Origin: Macrothele yani
Lineage: Eukaryota; Arthropoda; Arachnida; Araneae; Macrothelidae
Length of the DNA: 64,000 nt
Direction of reading: 5' to 3'
Assembly: GCA_039090855.1 (NCBI GenBank)
Contig: CM077006.1
Coordinates: forward strand, 49,919,336 to 49,983,335
In this document: positions 47,790-58,923 of the stretch, piece after piece
Numbering within the stretch: position 1 is the first letter of the stretch
How the letters are laid out: the number at the start of each line of letters is the position of its first letter
Made by a program: the position numbers and the translations under genes
Notes under the pieces: model-generated
Databases searched by the model: none
Told to the model about the DNA's origin: nothing
Seen by the model: the letters and a program-made list of their open reading frames with translations, nothing else

Positions 47790-48370
47790 GCCGTGAAATT
47801 GTGCATCGTATAAAAACACACACACACACACAAAGGATCATTATTCGCACATTTCAAGCTTTCCAATGCAAAAAGAATTTTTGAAATCGGACTAATAGTT
47901 TCAGAGATATGGTGTCCACAGTCGGACGGACAAACTAATAACATAAGCACGATCTTTTTTACAAAGGACGTGCTAAAAAAATTGGCTTTTGAGATTTTTT
48001 AGGAAACCTTTAAATATTTTTCTTATTTAGTTTTACAAATGTTCCCGAAATTCATAGTATTTTAATGAAAAAGGATACAAACTAGTGGCAAAATTGTGTA
48101 TCGTATAAAAAAAATGACATGAAGGATCATAATTCGCACATTTCAAGCTTTCCAATGCAAAAAGAATTTTTGAAATCGGACTAATAGTTTCAGAAATATG
48201 GTGTCCACAGTCCGACAGACAAACTAATAACATAAGCACGATCTTTTTTACAAAGGATGTGCTAAAAAAGTTGGCTTTTGAGATTTTTTAGGAAACCTTT
48301 AAATATTTTTCTTATTTAGTTTTACAAATTTTCCCTAAATTCATAGTATTTTCATGAAAAAAGATACAAA
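47790..48370. repeat. two direct repeats of about 285 bp
   Basis: Both units contain TTTCAAGCTTTCCAATGC, AAATCGGACTAATAGTTTC, GACAAACTAATAACATAAGC, AAAGGAYGTGCTAAAAAA and a shared AT-rich end. They differ by a few bases and a CA-repeat in the first. The AATCGGACT phrase links them to the array on the left. Confidence 0.9.
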
Positions 48371-49616
48371 ATTGAGATTTTCCGAAACACACTGAAATCC
48401 CCAATTCCATAATCTGACAGTCAAAACCGTAATAATTACTGAAAATATGTAATGGTTGGCACCTCTGTTTATCTGTCCCTAAACAAAGCTAGAGCAAAGA
48501 AGTACTAATGTGGGCTGCTGAAAGAGTATGTATTTATATTTTCACAAATTTTGTGCCAGCCAAAATGATTCAGAAGCATATCTGCAAAATCTGTAACAAA
48601 CTAAAATGAAGAGACACAACAGTGGTGCAGGGTGACCTAAAATTTATATGGGGCTAAATATTTTTAAAATTGCTCTCGACCTTCTTCCGTACTGTGAAAT
48701 ATAATTTCAGTGGATTGGAGGTTTCCAAATGCCAGCTGCTGAAATTATATTTCACCACTTAGAATGAGGTAGAAATTTTATTTATACAGTATATATGCAG
48801 TGCTGTATAACATTAAAAAAAAAAAAAAATTGTAAGAACAAAACAAAATATGTTTGCTTTTGCTTCCATTTAACCAGGATATTTTGCCATACCACCCCAC
48901 ATTAAAAGTTTTAGACTGATTCTAATGATTTCGCACCAACAAATATTTGGTCAATGTGGGCTCAAATCTTAAAATTTTTTTTCTTCATCTCTTAATAAAC
49001 TAAAAGGGTATTTCAATAAAAAGTCCACTTTGCTCCTTTTACTTACACGAGCGAACCTTACACGTTAACTCCACAAATGAAAATCTGCTGCTCACTGTCG
49101 GACAACGTGAAGGTAAAACTGCTGCTATTAAACAGAAAAGCGGCCAGCCCTGAAGACAGTGTTATGCAGTTCAGCCAGCATGTGCTCATTCATTACCATT
49201 CTCCACAGCATCACCAAGTTGATGAGCCTCTCCCACCCATGCAGTATTCAGTGCGCTCTAGTAAACGGATATGGAAGGCTGTAATGTGTTACCCAGTTAT
49301 TCAACTATTGTAATGGCTCACATTAGCATCCAGAAAATCTGAGGAATGGTTACTAATACGGTTTTCTTTTGGAATTTTTCCAATTAAAAGAAAATACATT
49401 TTTTCTTTCTGCGGGGTTTAGCTGGATTCCACTGAGATACATACATGTGGTTTATGGTTGCAATGACTGACTTTAAACATATGATTTAAACAAGAAAAAC
49501 TAAAAATGACCAATTAGATTGTTATATACATAGATTTCAAATTTAAAAACAAATGAAAAAATATTACATTACACTAAAAGATACTTCAAGGTAAAGCTGA
49601 AGAATTCATGTACAGG
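48371..49616. other. intron sequence, no gene seen
   Basis: No splice-bordered exon or transposon motif recognised. The open frame at 49077-49313 is unassigned. Confidence 0.4.
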
Positions 49617-49766
49617 AGATTGCAGTTAATTGGGACACATTGGGGTAAGAACACTTTGGCTCAATTATGCGAAACTTTATTCCGAAGAGCTCATTTGGGA
49701 TGTTCTTCACGAATTGTCCCAAATAAATGGCTGCCTGATTAACAATGGCCCAATTAACTGCAATCT
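49617..49766. mobile_element. 150-bp MITE
   Basis: AGATTGCAGTTAATTGGG at the left is matched by CCCAATTAACTGCAATCT at the right. There is no clear target duplication and no coding content. Confidence 0.75.
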
Positions 49767-49802
49767 ATAGTACATGATAACTGCTGTTGACATATACACA
49801 AT

Positions 49803-50755
49803 ATAGACAAAAGTCACCAGGCACTTCTTCAGAAGCAAATGAACGGATTCGCTGCGTTAAGATGCACGATACAGCTGCAAATGGTATAAAAACAAGCCTG
49901 CAGCTGATCGCAATCATATTGCACTGTGAGGTTGAGTGAAAATGTTGCGGCGGGAGATAACTGACTTTGAGAAAGGAAAGATTGTTGGGTGTTATATTAG
50001 TGGGTTGTCCATAAGAGAAACCGAGAGGCATTTAAACATACTCGAGTTAACTGTTTTGGATGTACTGAATAAGTAGAAGACACATGGCGTGCCTGAAACA
50101 GTAAAACGTACCGGCAGACAAAAGAAAATCAGTGATAGAGGACGTCGAAGCCTCAGGAGAGTCGTTACAGCTAATCGAAGAAGTACTGCACAAGATCTCA
50201 GTATACAGGCGAGTAAAAATGCTTGAACCTCGGTATGTACATGTACCATTCACAGAGAACCTCGTTCCATGGGTTACCATGCTCGTGCGGCTGCTCATAA
50301 GCCTTTCATCTCTACTCGGAATGCTACTCATTGTTTAGCATGGTGCAAAGAACATTTATCGTGGATTGTAGACCAATGGAAACAGATCTTATGGACTGAT
50401 GAATCCAGATACACGATCCATCAGTCTGATGGAGGTGTGTGGGTATGGTGGCAGTCGAGGGAATGCTATTTACCATAGTGTACTGTATCTACGGTCAAAT
50501 TTGGAGCTGGAAGTATACTCGTGTGGGGGTGTTTTTCGTGGTATGGTCCCAGCCCATTGGTTATCGTGGACAAACCTGTTAACCAGAACGTCTACCTCGA
50601 TGTTCTGGACAATTATGCCCTACCAACTCTGTGGCAATACTATGAAACTGAGCCTTGTTGGTACCAGCAGGATAATGCACCGGGCCATAAAAGCAAGGAC
50701 TGTTACGGCGTGGTTTGACGATAATTCCGTATCGTGTGTGGATTGGCCAGCACAG
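49803..50755 (+). pseudogene. Tc1-type transposase, 3'-truncated
   Basis: From the ATG at 49942, MLRREITDFEKGKIVGCYIS leads an HTH region with RTGRQKKISDRGRRS. Then come QILWTDESRYTIH (first Asp) and CWYQQDNAPGHKS (second Asp). Stops occur at about 50074 and 50224, and shifts near 50230 and 50480. The match ends at VDWPAQ (about 50755), before the catalytic Glu. The sequence beyond belongs to another element. The left end ATAGACAAAAGTCA resembles a Tc1 terminus. Confidence 0.85.
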
Positions 50756-50821
50756 ACATTTTATGTCGCTTACGGGAGTCAATTTGTCGTAAACGGCCAG
50801 AGATGTAGCGAAGTGGACAAT

Positions 50822-51135
50822 GGTAACTTCTCCATGACAACGCGACTGCATATCAGTACCTACTGGTCACGGAGTTTCTCACTAGAAATCGTACTAATGT
50901 GCTTCCACATTCTGCCTATTCACCCGACTTAGGCCCCTGCGATTTTTACCTCTTTCCACTGATGAAAAAAAATCCGCAGGGATGACGTTTTGTGTCAACA
51001 AATAAGGTAAAAACACCAATACAGGAGGCATTATGAGGGGATGTAAAACATGGCTTTCAGCAATGCTTCCAGAAGCTTTACGAGCGTTGCCCAAGGGGAA
51101 TATTTTGAAGGTGGTTGTGCATTGGTGTTTTTAAG
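50822..51135 (+). pseudogene. mariner transposase C-terminal fragment
   Basis: One frame reads LLHDNATAYQYLLVTEF (second Asp), VLPHSAYSPDLGPCDFYLF (third Asp), then HGFQQCFQKLYERCPRG, interrupted by three TGA codons. It is a mariner tail of a family different from those at 1998 and 35407. It abuts the truncated Tc1, which suggests a recombination or nested-deletion junction near 50756-50820. Confidence 0.82.
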
Positions 51136-52085
51136 TATTCAAAGTAAGGAACTATACGCCAAGTCCTGGAACTTTTGGATCCTACCTCATATTAACAACC
51201 CATTCAAATGGACAGGTGTCTGAGGAATTTTGGAGGTGCATAGGAGGGGTAAAAATTCTTGGGTTCTTAGCTTGCAACTGTTATTTCAACAACTACATAA
51301 TTTATGTATTTTTCATTTACATGCACAATACACAAAAGTAGACATAAAAAATGGCAATCACAGTGGTACATGCAAGGACTATACTTTGTGTGGAAGTTAA
51401 TTACGGGTTTAAACGTATCTGAATACACATCACAGATCATATTTTCCATTATTTATCTCCACTCTCATGATAAACATGCAAGCTCGCAAGACTGCTCTCA
51501 AGACATCAATTTACAGAGAAAAGACATTTTAACTAACTATGAGAAATATCATAAAGAGTCAAAACTTATTATTTATCTGTTTAGGCCCAGTCTAACCACA
51601 ATGAGAATTCACTAGTCCCAACTTTGATCTAGGTCAAAGTAAATCACGATAAATTGAAGCTCAAATTTAGGGAATTTTGATTATACAAACTGACATGAAG
51701 ACAAAACACATCTGCTCTCCCTTCCCCCCGACACAGTTTAAGCATACATGTAACCTCAGGGGCTTTTTTTTTTCACTACCTCAGTCTAACACCAAAAAGC
51801 ATGCAATCTCGACCAACATCTCTTTTTCTACCCCTCCAACATTCATATTTCACACCACAACAGATGTGGTTCCTGAAATAGAAATATTTAACATCAAATC
51901 ATATGAGATTCAACAGCTGTGTGTGTGAATCTTTTAAAAAACATGAAAAATATCGGAGAAAATACACCAGCTTAAGTGCCACAGTTTTGAAGAACAAACT
52001 TTTAAACAGTAGACCCGGGCTAGCAGATTTTTCAACCCCTGTACACATAAAAAGCAAAGGAAAAGGTAGAATATTTCAAACTAAC
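51136..52085. other. intron sequence, no gene seen
   Basis: Nothing assignable. The open frame 51304-51615 has no motif. Confidence 0.4.
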
Positions 52086-52229
52086 ATAATGCATGATTTC
52101 TAAATGAACTCCAATAAAGTTGATGGCATCCTGTAGAACATAATGGTGAAGAGTTTGAAGTAATGTAGTCACAACCCTCAAGTACGTAAAATAAATGTCA
52201 TTCCAAGTTGCTGAGGTTTTTCCATGAAT
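52086..52229 (-). CDS. Nup188: Nup188 exon
   Basis: This 144-bp segment encodes 48 residues in phase 0, starting IHGKTSATWND and ending in FIGVHLEIMHY. The acceptor is a run of T followed by cag; the donor is gttagt, acceptable but weaker than gtaagt. The FIGVHxE block preceded by a LLQTL helix parallels the FVGVHQE block I remember in vertebrate NUP188. Read into the next exon at 45504, it continues that alignment without a gap. A different open segment about 300 bases upstream (52396-52689) lacks matching splice borders and was not used. Confidence 0.75.
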
Positions 52230-53275
52230 CTGAAAAAAATTGCAAAAAAATTAAACTTCAAATGCGAAAAATAACAACTTATTTAAAATTTGTGGTGTAA
52301 AAGCTACTACACAACAAACACTTGACACTGAAAGCACAGCTACATTAGAGACCATAGAATAAATACATTTTTAAGAAATTACTTTTACATACTTATCAAT
52401 TATGAAAATCATTTTGTTTAAAAATAAAAATGTAGAAAAAATTAAAGAAAAATATACTCTCATCTGACAGATATGACTTTGTGTTAATACAATGATTTCT
52501 TAAAGGATTGTATAAAGGCATGGTTGCACAGTTCAGAAACTCACAAAGAAGTTTCTGAATTCCATGGATAATCATCAACAGGTTGTCTACTAAATTATGA
52601 AGAGAATTTCTTGACCTTCTAATATTTTCATATCTACTCCTAGTACAAGTTTCACCTTCTATCAGATACGAAAATCCCAGTTTGGTCAAACTTCCAAATG
52701 AAGTTCAAAATGTTCTTTCATATCCAAGGAATGTGATCATAATGTTTTTTGAATTGACAAGCAACTTCAGCAGTGTTCTGGGAAATGGAGTATCAGTTTG
52801 TAATCTAAATCTTTTCATAGACTGGTGACAGATCTGTCAGTCAAGGTTCACATAACATGAGAAAGTCACACACATAAGGGGCAAACACGAAATAATAACA
52901 TTTCAAATATTAAAAAGTTGTTGAATGCATGCTCTCTTATTTTTGGCTTACCGTGTACATAAAAGGAACTCAGTCATGCAAAGGATGTAGAACTCAAACA
53001 GCAAAATTGCTATGATGCATTCCAGATCACCAGGATGTCCAACAAACAACTGGCAAGCAAAAACTGCACAAAGATGTATTCATACTAAGCACAATTTAGC
53101 TATTTCAGAGTAACTGGCTAACCATATGTGTAATGATTTTTTTATTTTTCATTTTATGATAACACTCTCAGTCTAAGCCACAGCAAATAATCATTCTGAC
53201 CCAATTAATCCAACAGCATGTGGTTGGTGAGTCAAATATTCAATAAATGCTCTACATCAATACATGGCTAATTGC
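52230..53275. other. intron sequence, no gene seen
   Basis: A minus-strand open frame at 52396-52689 lacks splice borders compatible with the Nup188 model and has no recognised domain. Confidence 0.4.
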
Positions 53276-54359
53276 ATGGTATTATGCACATTGGTATACA
53301 ATGTTACTTATTACTGTTTCACACGTTGTATTGTTTCATTAACTAAACTAGTTTCAATTCTTCATTTTGCGAATCATCCTCAGTAGCGTATGATGTTTGC
53401 GTTTCCAAAGAGGTTGTTGTATCACTGGGCCATTGATCGTTCTCATTATCTGCTATGTCCTTGCTGCGGATGCGTATTATGGTCGTGTGTTTGTTTGGAC
53501 ATCTGCTTTTCTATTTTCTTCTTATGTTCCACCAAGAATTTCCATGCATATGGCAGGTCGTAGGGGGTGTTGTTATTACTATTTATATCACGAGTTTTCT
53601 CGATCAATACTGCCTCTGCCATTAGGATTTGTTGGCGTGTATTGTGTGTTGTTAAGATTTTCGCGTTTTCCCAATCTGGGATAACATCCTTCTCTTGGCA
53701 GTGTTGGATTAATGCCATTTTCACCTCTCTCCTGTTCCAATTTTTGACATGTTCCATAAGGCAAGTTTTGAATCGTCGTTTCTGCAGATGTATACTCCAT
53801 CCCTACAAGAAAGGCAAACAACAATCGTACCGATAAAATATACATAGGCAGCACTAAACGACGATTCAAAACTTGCCTTATGGAACATGTCAAAAATTGG
53901 AACAAGAGAGAGGTGAAAACGGCATTAATCCAACACTGCCAAAAGAATTATGTTATCCCAGATTCGTAAAAAGCGAAAATTTTAACAACACACAATACAC
54001 ACCAACAAATCCTAATGGCAGAGGCAGTATTGATCGAGAAAACTCGTGATACAAATTGTAATAACAACACCCCCTACGACCTGCCATATGCAAGGAAATT
54101 CTTGGTGGAACGTGAGAAGAAAATAAAAAAGATGTCCAAACAAACCCACGACTATAATACGCATGTGCAGCAAGGACACAGCAGATAATGAGAATGATCA
54201 GTCACCCAGTGATACAACGACCTCTTTGGAAACGCAAACATCGTACGCTGCTGAGGATGACTCGCAAAATGAAGAGTTGAAACTAGCTTAGTTAATGAAA
54301 CAATACAATGTGTGAAACAGTAATAAGTAACATTGTATACCAATGTGCATAATACCATA
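53276..54359. repeat. 1.08-kb palindrome of Penelope-like endonuclease ends
   Basis: ATGGTATTATGCACATTGG at 53276 pairs with its complement ending at 54359, and the arms match through to about 53795 and 53840, leaving a spacer of about 45 bp. Each arm reads outward from the centre. The sequence is FKTCLMEHVKNWNRREVK, then ALIQHCQE, then AKILTTHNTRQQILMAEAVL, then NNNTPYDLPYAWKFL. This is the C-terminal part of a Penelope-like GIY-YIG region. The right arm has a TAA after VIPDS. Divergence between arms is only a few per cent. Confidence 0.85.
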
Positions 54360-54591
54360 ATCCAACAGCTTTATATGGATGCAATATACATCTGTCAAAT
54401 GCATATTTTTGCATGGCATGCACTTGTTGGGTTTTCATTCAAATACAAAGAGTGATCAGAAACCGGCACCCTGAAGCCACAGAGGGTAATTAATTGGATA
54501 AATTATAGAAACAATGTTATCCCTTTTTTTTCTTATTTAGGACTTATTTTACAAGATAAAAGCTCTCTAAGTTCAGTAATGTCATTTTCAT

Positions 54592-54790
54592 AATATTTAA
54601 GCAAAGCAAAACTGAAGTTGCTTGTACCACTTACTGGTCATTCATGTAACATTTCTCAGAAAACTTGAAAATTTCAATCGTCCTGGAGAGGGAAAAATTG
54701 AAATTTTCAAGTTTTCTGAGAAGTGTTACATGGATGACCAGCAAGTGGTACAAGCAACTTCAGTTTGCTTTGCTTGAATATTATGTGAAT
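54592..54790. repeat. small foldback of the SINE-like tail
   Basis: Arms of about 95 bp (AAGCAAAGCAAAACTGAAG..., TGGTCATTCATGTAACAT, CAGAAAACTTGAAAATTTC) are reverse complements with a centre reduced to TCGTCCTGGAGAGG. This is the last trace of the tRNA-like head seen at 11332. Confidence 0.85.
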
Positions 54791-55089
54791 TTTCCATGCA
54801 TTATGAAGAATATTTCTTCCTTCATTGATTTAAATGTCATTTTCATTTTCCACTCCCATTCCTGGCTTCCAACGAAAACCAAGTACCACATGGAATAGCT
54901 TTTTGAAAACCTTGATATATACAGACTAATAAGTGGTCTGCTATGTATATGATCCTTAGAGAGAGTAGTGATATACTGTGTGTTTGCATTCCTCAGACTT
55001 GCATAAAGAGCTACCATGCATAATACTCAAACTTCATAGCAAGACTGAAATAGCAGCAAATATAATGTAACCAAACTTTTAGAGGGCTC

Positions 55090-55560
55090 ATATTAAGGCA
55101 TTCATTCATGAATTATCAACCATTCTCTCAACCCAATGCTGGTTGAAGGTCTACCCAAGTCTCTTCCACAACTCTCTGTCCTGAGAAATTCTTTTCCAAG
55201 TCACTCCTACATGCTTTAGAATTTCATCCACCCACCTTCCATGAGGTCTTCTGGGTCTTTTTCTGTTCCTTGTTATCCAGTCTAATATTTCAGTTGTCCA
55301 ATGGTGGCCAGTTCTAGTAATATGTCCAACCCATTGCCACTTCACTTAAGAGTCTTTACATTGATCATAATGTCATTAGCTCTTGTCATTTTCCTGATCT
55401 ACAAGTTTCTCCTTCTGTCTTTCCTGGTTACACCAAGCATGCATCATTCCAGACTTCTTTCAGTTGTTTGAAGCCTCTACCTGTCTTTTTTAGTTAAGGT
55501 CCACATCTCTGATCCATAAATAAAAACTTGGAAGGAAGCACTGATAAATAAGCAATGAAT
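55090..55560 (-). pseudogene. L-B LINE 3' copy
   Basis: The minus strand has MKWQWVGHITRTGHHWTTEI then LDWITRNRKRPRRPHGRW and GVTWKRISQDRELWKRLG, and further upstream in other frames LPSKFLFMDQRCGP. This matches the C-terminal end of the L-B copy at 24.9-25.1 kb. Confidence 0.85.
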
Positions 55561-56468
55561 TTTTAGGTAAATAAATATTTTCACATAAAAACACACATTT
55601 TCAAAATTTTCTATGTAAATACATTTTTTTCCAAAATTACACAACAAATAAATAAATTTTCATGTTTTCGTGATTTTTTAATTTTTTTATTTTATTGTGA
55701 ATAAACTTGAAGCAAATATCAGCAGGGGAGTGTGGGAGGAGCAGTATTGTAACTAGCGGGTTAAATTTACACCTCTTTTCTCCTCTACCATGACTCACTT
55801 CATTGGCACCAGCACACTGGTGAATGATATTTTCTCTTCCTGCTCGGAGAAGTGAAACAGGAAGTTCTCCAGCACCCACAAAGGCTTAGGCAACACATGG
55901 ATAAGTCTCAAAGTCCAATACTGACAACATATATATATATGCCACTCATGTTATTATTGTTGATGAGGTTTTGTTGAATTGCTGCAGTCAGAATGTTCTT
56001 CTTCATGCGATATTATTCTGCTCCTTCATCAAATACTAAAGCGCATGGAGTTCATTATTTTTAAGAGCTGTATAACTGTGGCGAATAAATTTCCGTGTTG
56101 AGTTTTAACGAGGGTTCCACTTTCTTCACTGTGAGTTTGTGAGTGAAAAAGGATCCTCCAAACCCAAAGCCCAAGAAAAGCAACGAAAACATAAGAGTAT
56201 CCTATCAAAAAATTAGTCTGGCATCATGTGGCATTATCATTATGTCAAGACCAAATGCAAAACAAAACATTTTGCGGAGTTTGCAGTTTTACTTTGTATT
56301 TCTCAAGCCTATTAGCAGTGTCTGTGGAATACATGGTTTTTAAGTGAAGATCTTCACCAGCTGCAAGTCTTGTTTTGCTCCGGCCATATCATTCCTTTAG
56401 TTTCAGCACTCCGTAGTTTTTTATATGTGACATGGCCAATTGCTTACAAAAATATTAAGTAAAATATA
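55561..56468. other. intron sequence, no gene seen
   Basis: AT-rich; the open frames at 55637-55879 and 56143-56343 are unassigned. Confidence 0.4.
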
Positions 56469-57792
56469 AAGGCCATTCCAAAAAAACTGAGAGTATTTTT
56501 TTTGAGTTGGCAACAGTCCGAAGGGGGAAAATAACCACACAGACGACTAATAGAATTAAAGAATAATCTATGGCAACCGTTATTAGCCATGGTAGACAAT
56601 TCTGGTTTTGTTATTGCGCAGTTGTTTAAAGTATGTCTGCATTTTGCCATACAGCTGTGGAGGTGAATGATTCAGAGTTAAGAAGTGAAATGCGTTGTGC
56701 GATAAAATGTTGCTATCATTTGGATAAAACGGCTCCAGAAACAGTTGATTTCATGAAAAAGCTTACAAAGATAAATGTTTGGGTGAATTAACGATTTTTA
56801 GATGACATCATGATTTCAAAAAAGGGCGTTTGTCAGCAGACCACGCTCCTAGGCCTGGTCGACCTGAAAGTGTTGTTACGGAGCGTATTGTTAACACTGT
56901 TTACGCAATTCCGCAAGAAGATTGATGAATGACATGTGAAGATATAGCAGAGTCAACGATTATTTCAAAAACATCGGCATTTCACATTCTACGTGACAAA
57001 TTACTGCTGCAATGTGTGTGTTCCAGATGGGTACCTCATCACCTGGTGAAAGAACAATTGTTAGCCAGAGTTCAGGTGAGTGATGAGTGGAAACAAATTA
57101 TTGCAAAGGATCCAAACATTCTGAACACAGTAATAACTGCCGATGAAACATGGGTCCACTATTTCGATCCCCTCACGAAGCGCACAATGAGTGTCTAAAA
57201 CCCCACAGACTCGCCTGCTCTGAAAAAAGTCTTCTAACTCAAATCAGCAGGGAAGGTCATGATGATAATTTTCTTTGATCATAAGGGTGTGATCTACCAG
57301 CATGCCGTTCCTCCGCAAATAACTGTCAGTGCTGAGTATTACATTTGAGTCTTGAAGCATCTGCAATGACAGATATCGATTAAGTGACCGGAACTGGTGG
57401 GCAAGCGGATCCTACACCATGATAATGCCCACCCACAAGTGGCTGCTTGTGTTCAACAGTTTCTCACAAAATGCAGTATTGAAATCGTGCCATAGCCTGC
57501 CTGCAGTCCTGACCTCGCCTCTTGTGATTTCTGGTTGTTTTCAACAATGAAGGAGAAGTTCCGTGGCACAACATTCAACACAGATGCTGACGTTATTCAA
57601 GCTGTATAGGGGTCACTAAAGCAGCTTCCACAAAATGCCTTTGTCACATGCTTTGAAAAGTGGACTGAACTATGGGACCATTGCATATCATATGAGGGAA
57701 GATACTTTTAGAAAGAATAACATACATTTTGCTGTACCTATATTTCTTCATTATGTGTGATTTTACTCTCAGTTTTTATGGAATGGCCATTG
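56469..57792 (+). mobile_element. mariner element E, both ends present (1324 bp)
   Basis: GGCCATTCCA followed by AAAAACTGAGAGTA occurs at both ends in inverted orientation with one mismatch, flanked by TA at 56467-56468 and 57793-57794. Confidence 0.92.
56633..57711 (+). pseudogene. mariner transposase E, decayed
   Basis: The opening RCAIKCCYHLDKTAPETVDF is followed by the HTH region (TCEDIAESTIISKTSAFHIL). Then come NTVITADETWVHYFDPLTK (first Asp), RILHHDNAHPQVAA (second Asp) and CSPDLASCDFWLF (third Asp). The tail reads LPQNAFVTCFEKW and ISYEGRYF then TAG. There are at least three in-frame stops and two shifts. The best continuous part is 56929-57198. Confidence 0.9.
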
Positions 57793-58339
57793 TATAATGA
57801 CAAAATTCAAATCAAGTGCAAGTTCTTGTCTACAGCAATACGTTGCAGAATTCAAAAACACATTTACTACTGACTGAAAAGCACTATTTTGCCAGCCATG
57901 TGGGTAATCTATAAAAGCAGATCAGTGTTCCCAAGTACCATTGCATTTGTCTAGCAATAAACATATCTTCATTTTTTTTGTGTGACACCTAAAAAGCCCT
58001 TATTGGAGAAGCAGTTCCATCCATTTTATTCCAAATTTACGTAAGACATTTGTTTCAGCTGATATTCCTCTACAAAAGTTGAACAATCTGGAGTTCAGGA
58101 AGATTTTTATCAACTATACAAACATTGATTCCATCGGAGAAATAGACCATAAGGAAAAATTATCTTCCAAAGTGATATGAAGAAACATTAGGACATATTA
58201 GGTCCATGTGTGAAAATGGAAAAATCTGGATGAACGGTGAATATATTTAAATACGTGGAGATAATGTAAATGTACGATGTCATCGTTCTGTCCACGTTAT
58301 TTTTATAAACAACGAATAGCAACTGAATAATTGTGTATC

Positions 58340-58410
58340 CGACACCGCTGGGAACGAACCTCAGATCTCTCGATAACTAGCCGAGTGCGTTCGCTTTACG
58401 CTACGGTACC
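58340..58410 (-). repeat. tRNA-like module, left SINE unit
   Basis: GGTACCG pairs with CGGTGTC. The D stem GCGT/ACGC is perfect. The anticodon stem CTCGG/TCGAG holds the loop CTAGTTA, and the B box is GGTTCGTTCCC. The structure is tRNA-Thr(AGT)-like by anticodon, but the module belongs to a dispersed SINE-like unit and is not annotated as a functional tRNA. Confidence 0.65.
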
Positions 58411-58852
58411 AACAATTCAAAGCGCCATTCGTGGTTTATCAGCCAGCATCTGACTATACAAATCCATATTGATGGGCTTAGCAACTGATGTGTCGCCATC
58501 TAGTGGCATTCAAGAAAGCAAGCTGTTTTAAATACAGCTGATAAATCCAAGGGGCAATAGAAATGGTGAATATATTTAAATACGTGGAGTGTCGGATACA
58601 CAATTATTCAGTTGCTATTCGTTGTTTATAAAAATAACGTGGACAGAGCGATGACATCGTACATTTACATTATCTCCACGTATTTAAATATACTCATCAT
58701 TTCTATCGCCCCTTGGATTTATCAGCTGTAATTAAAACAGCTTGCTTTCTTGAATGCCACTAGATGGCGACACATCAGTTGCCAAGCCCATCAATATGGA
58801 TTTGTGTAGTCAGATGCTGGCTGATAAACCACGAATGGCGTTTTGAATTGTT

Positions 58853-58923
58853 GGCACCGTAGTGCAAAGCGAACGCACTCGGCTAGTTATCGAGAGATCT
58901 GGGGTTCGATCCCAGCGGTGTCG
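58853..58923 (+). repeat. tRNA-like module, right SINE unit
   Basis: GGCACCG pairs with CGGTGTC (one G-T pair). The anticodon arm CTCGG-CTAGTTA-TCGAG has AGT in anticodon position after T33. The T arm is CTGGG-GTTCGAT-CCCAG. The D stem is weaker here (GTGC/ACGC). Discriminator base G. Same family as the left module. Confidence 0.7.

Noticed and set aside
52396..52689. 97-codon minus-strand open frame considered as another Nup188 exon
   Set aside because: The neighbouring exons join in phase and in sequence without it, and no acceptor/donor pair bounds it convincingly.
58340..58923. Functional tRNA-Thr genes
   Set aside because: The modules are embedded in a transposed inverted dimer with a SINE-like body, have imperfect D or T arms and no terminator T-run, so I list them as tRNA-like only.
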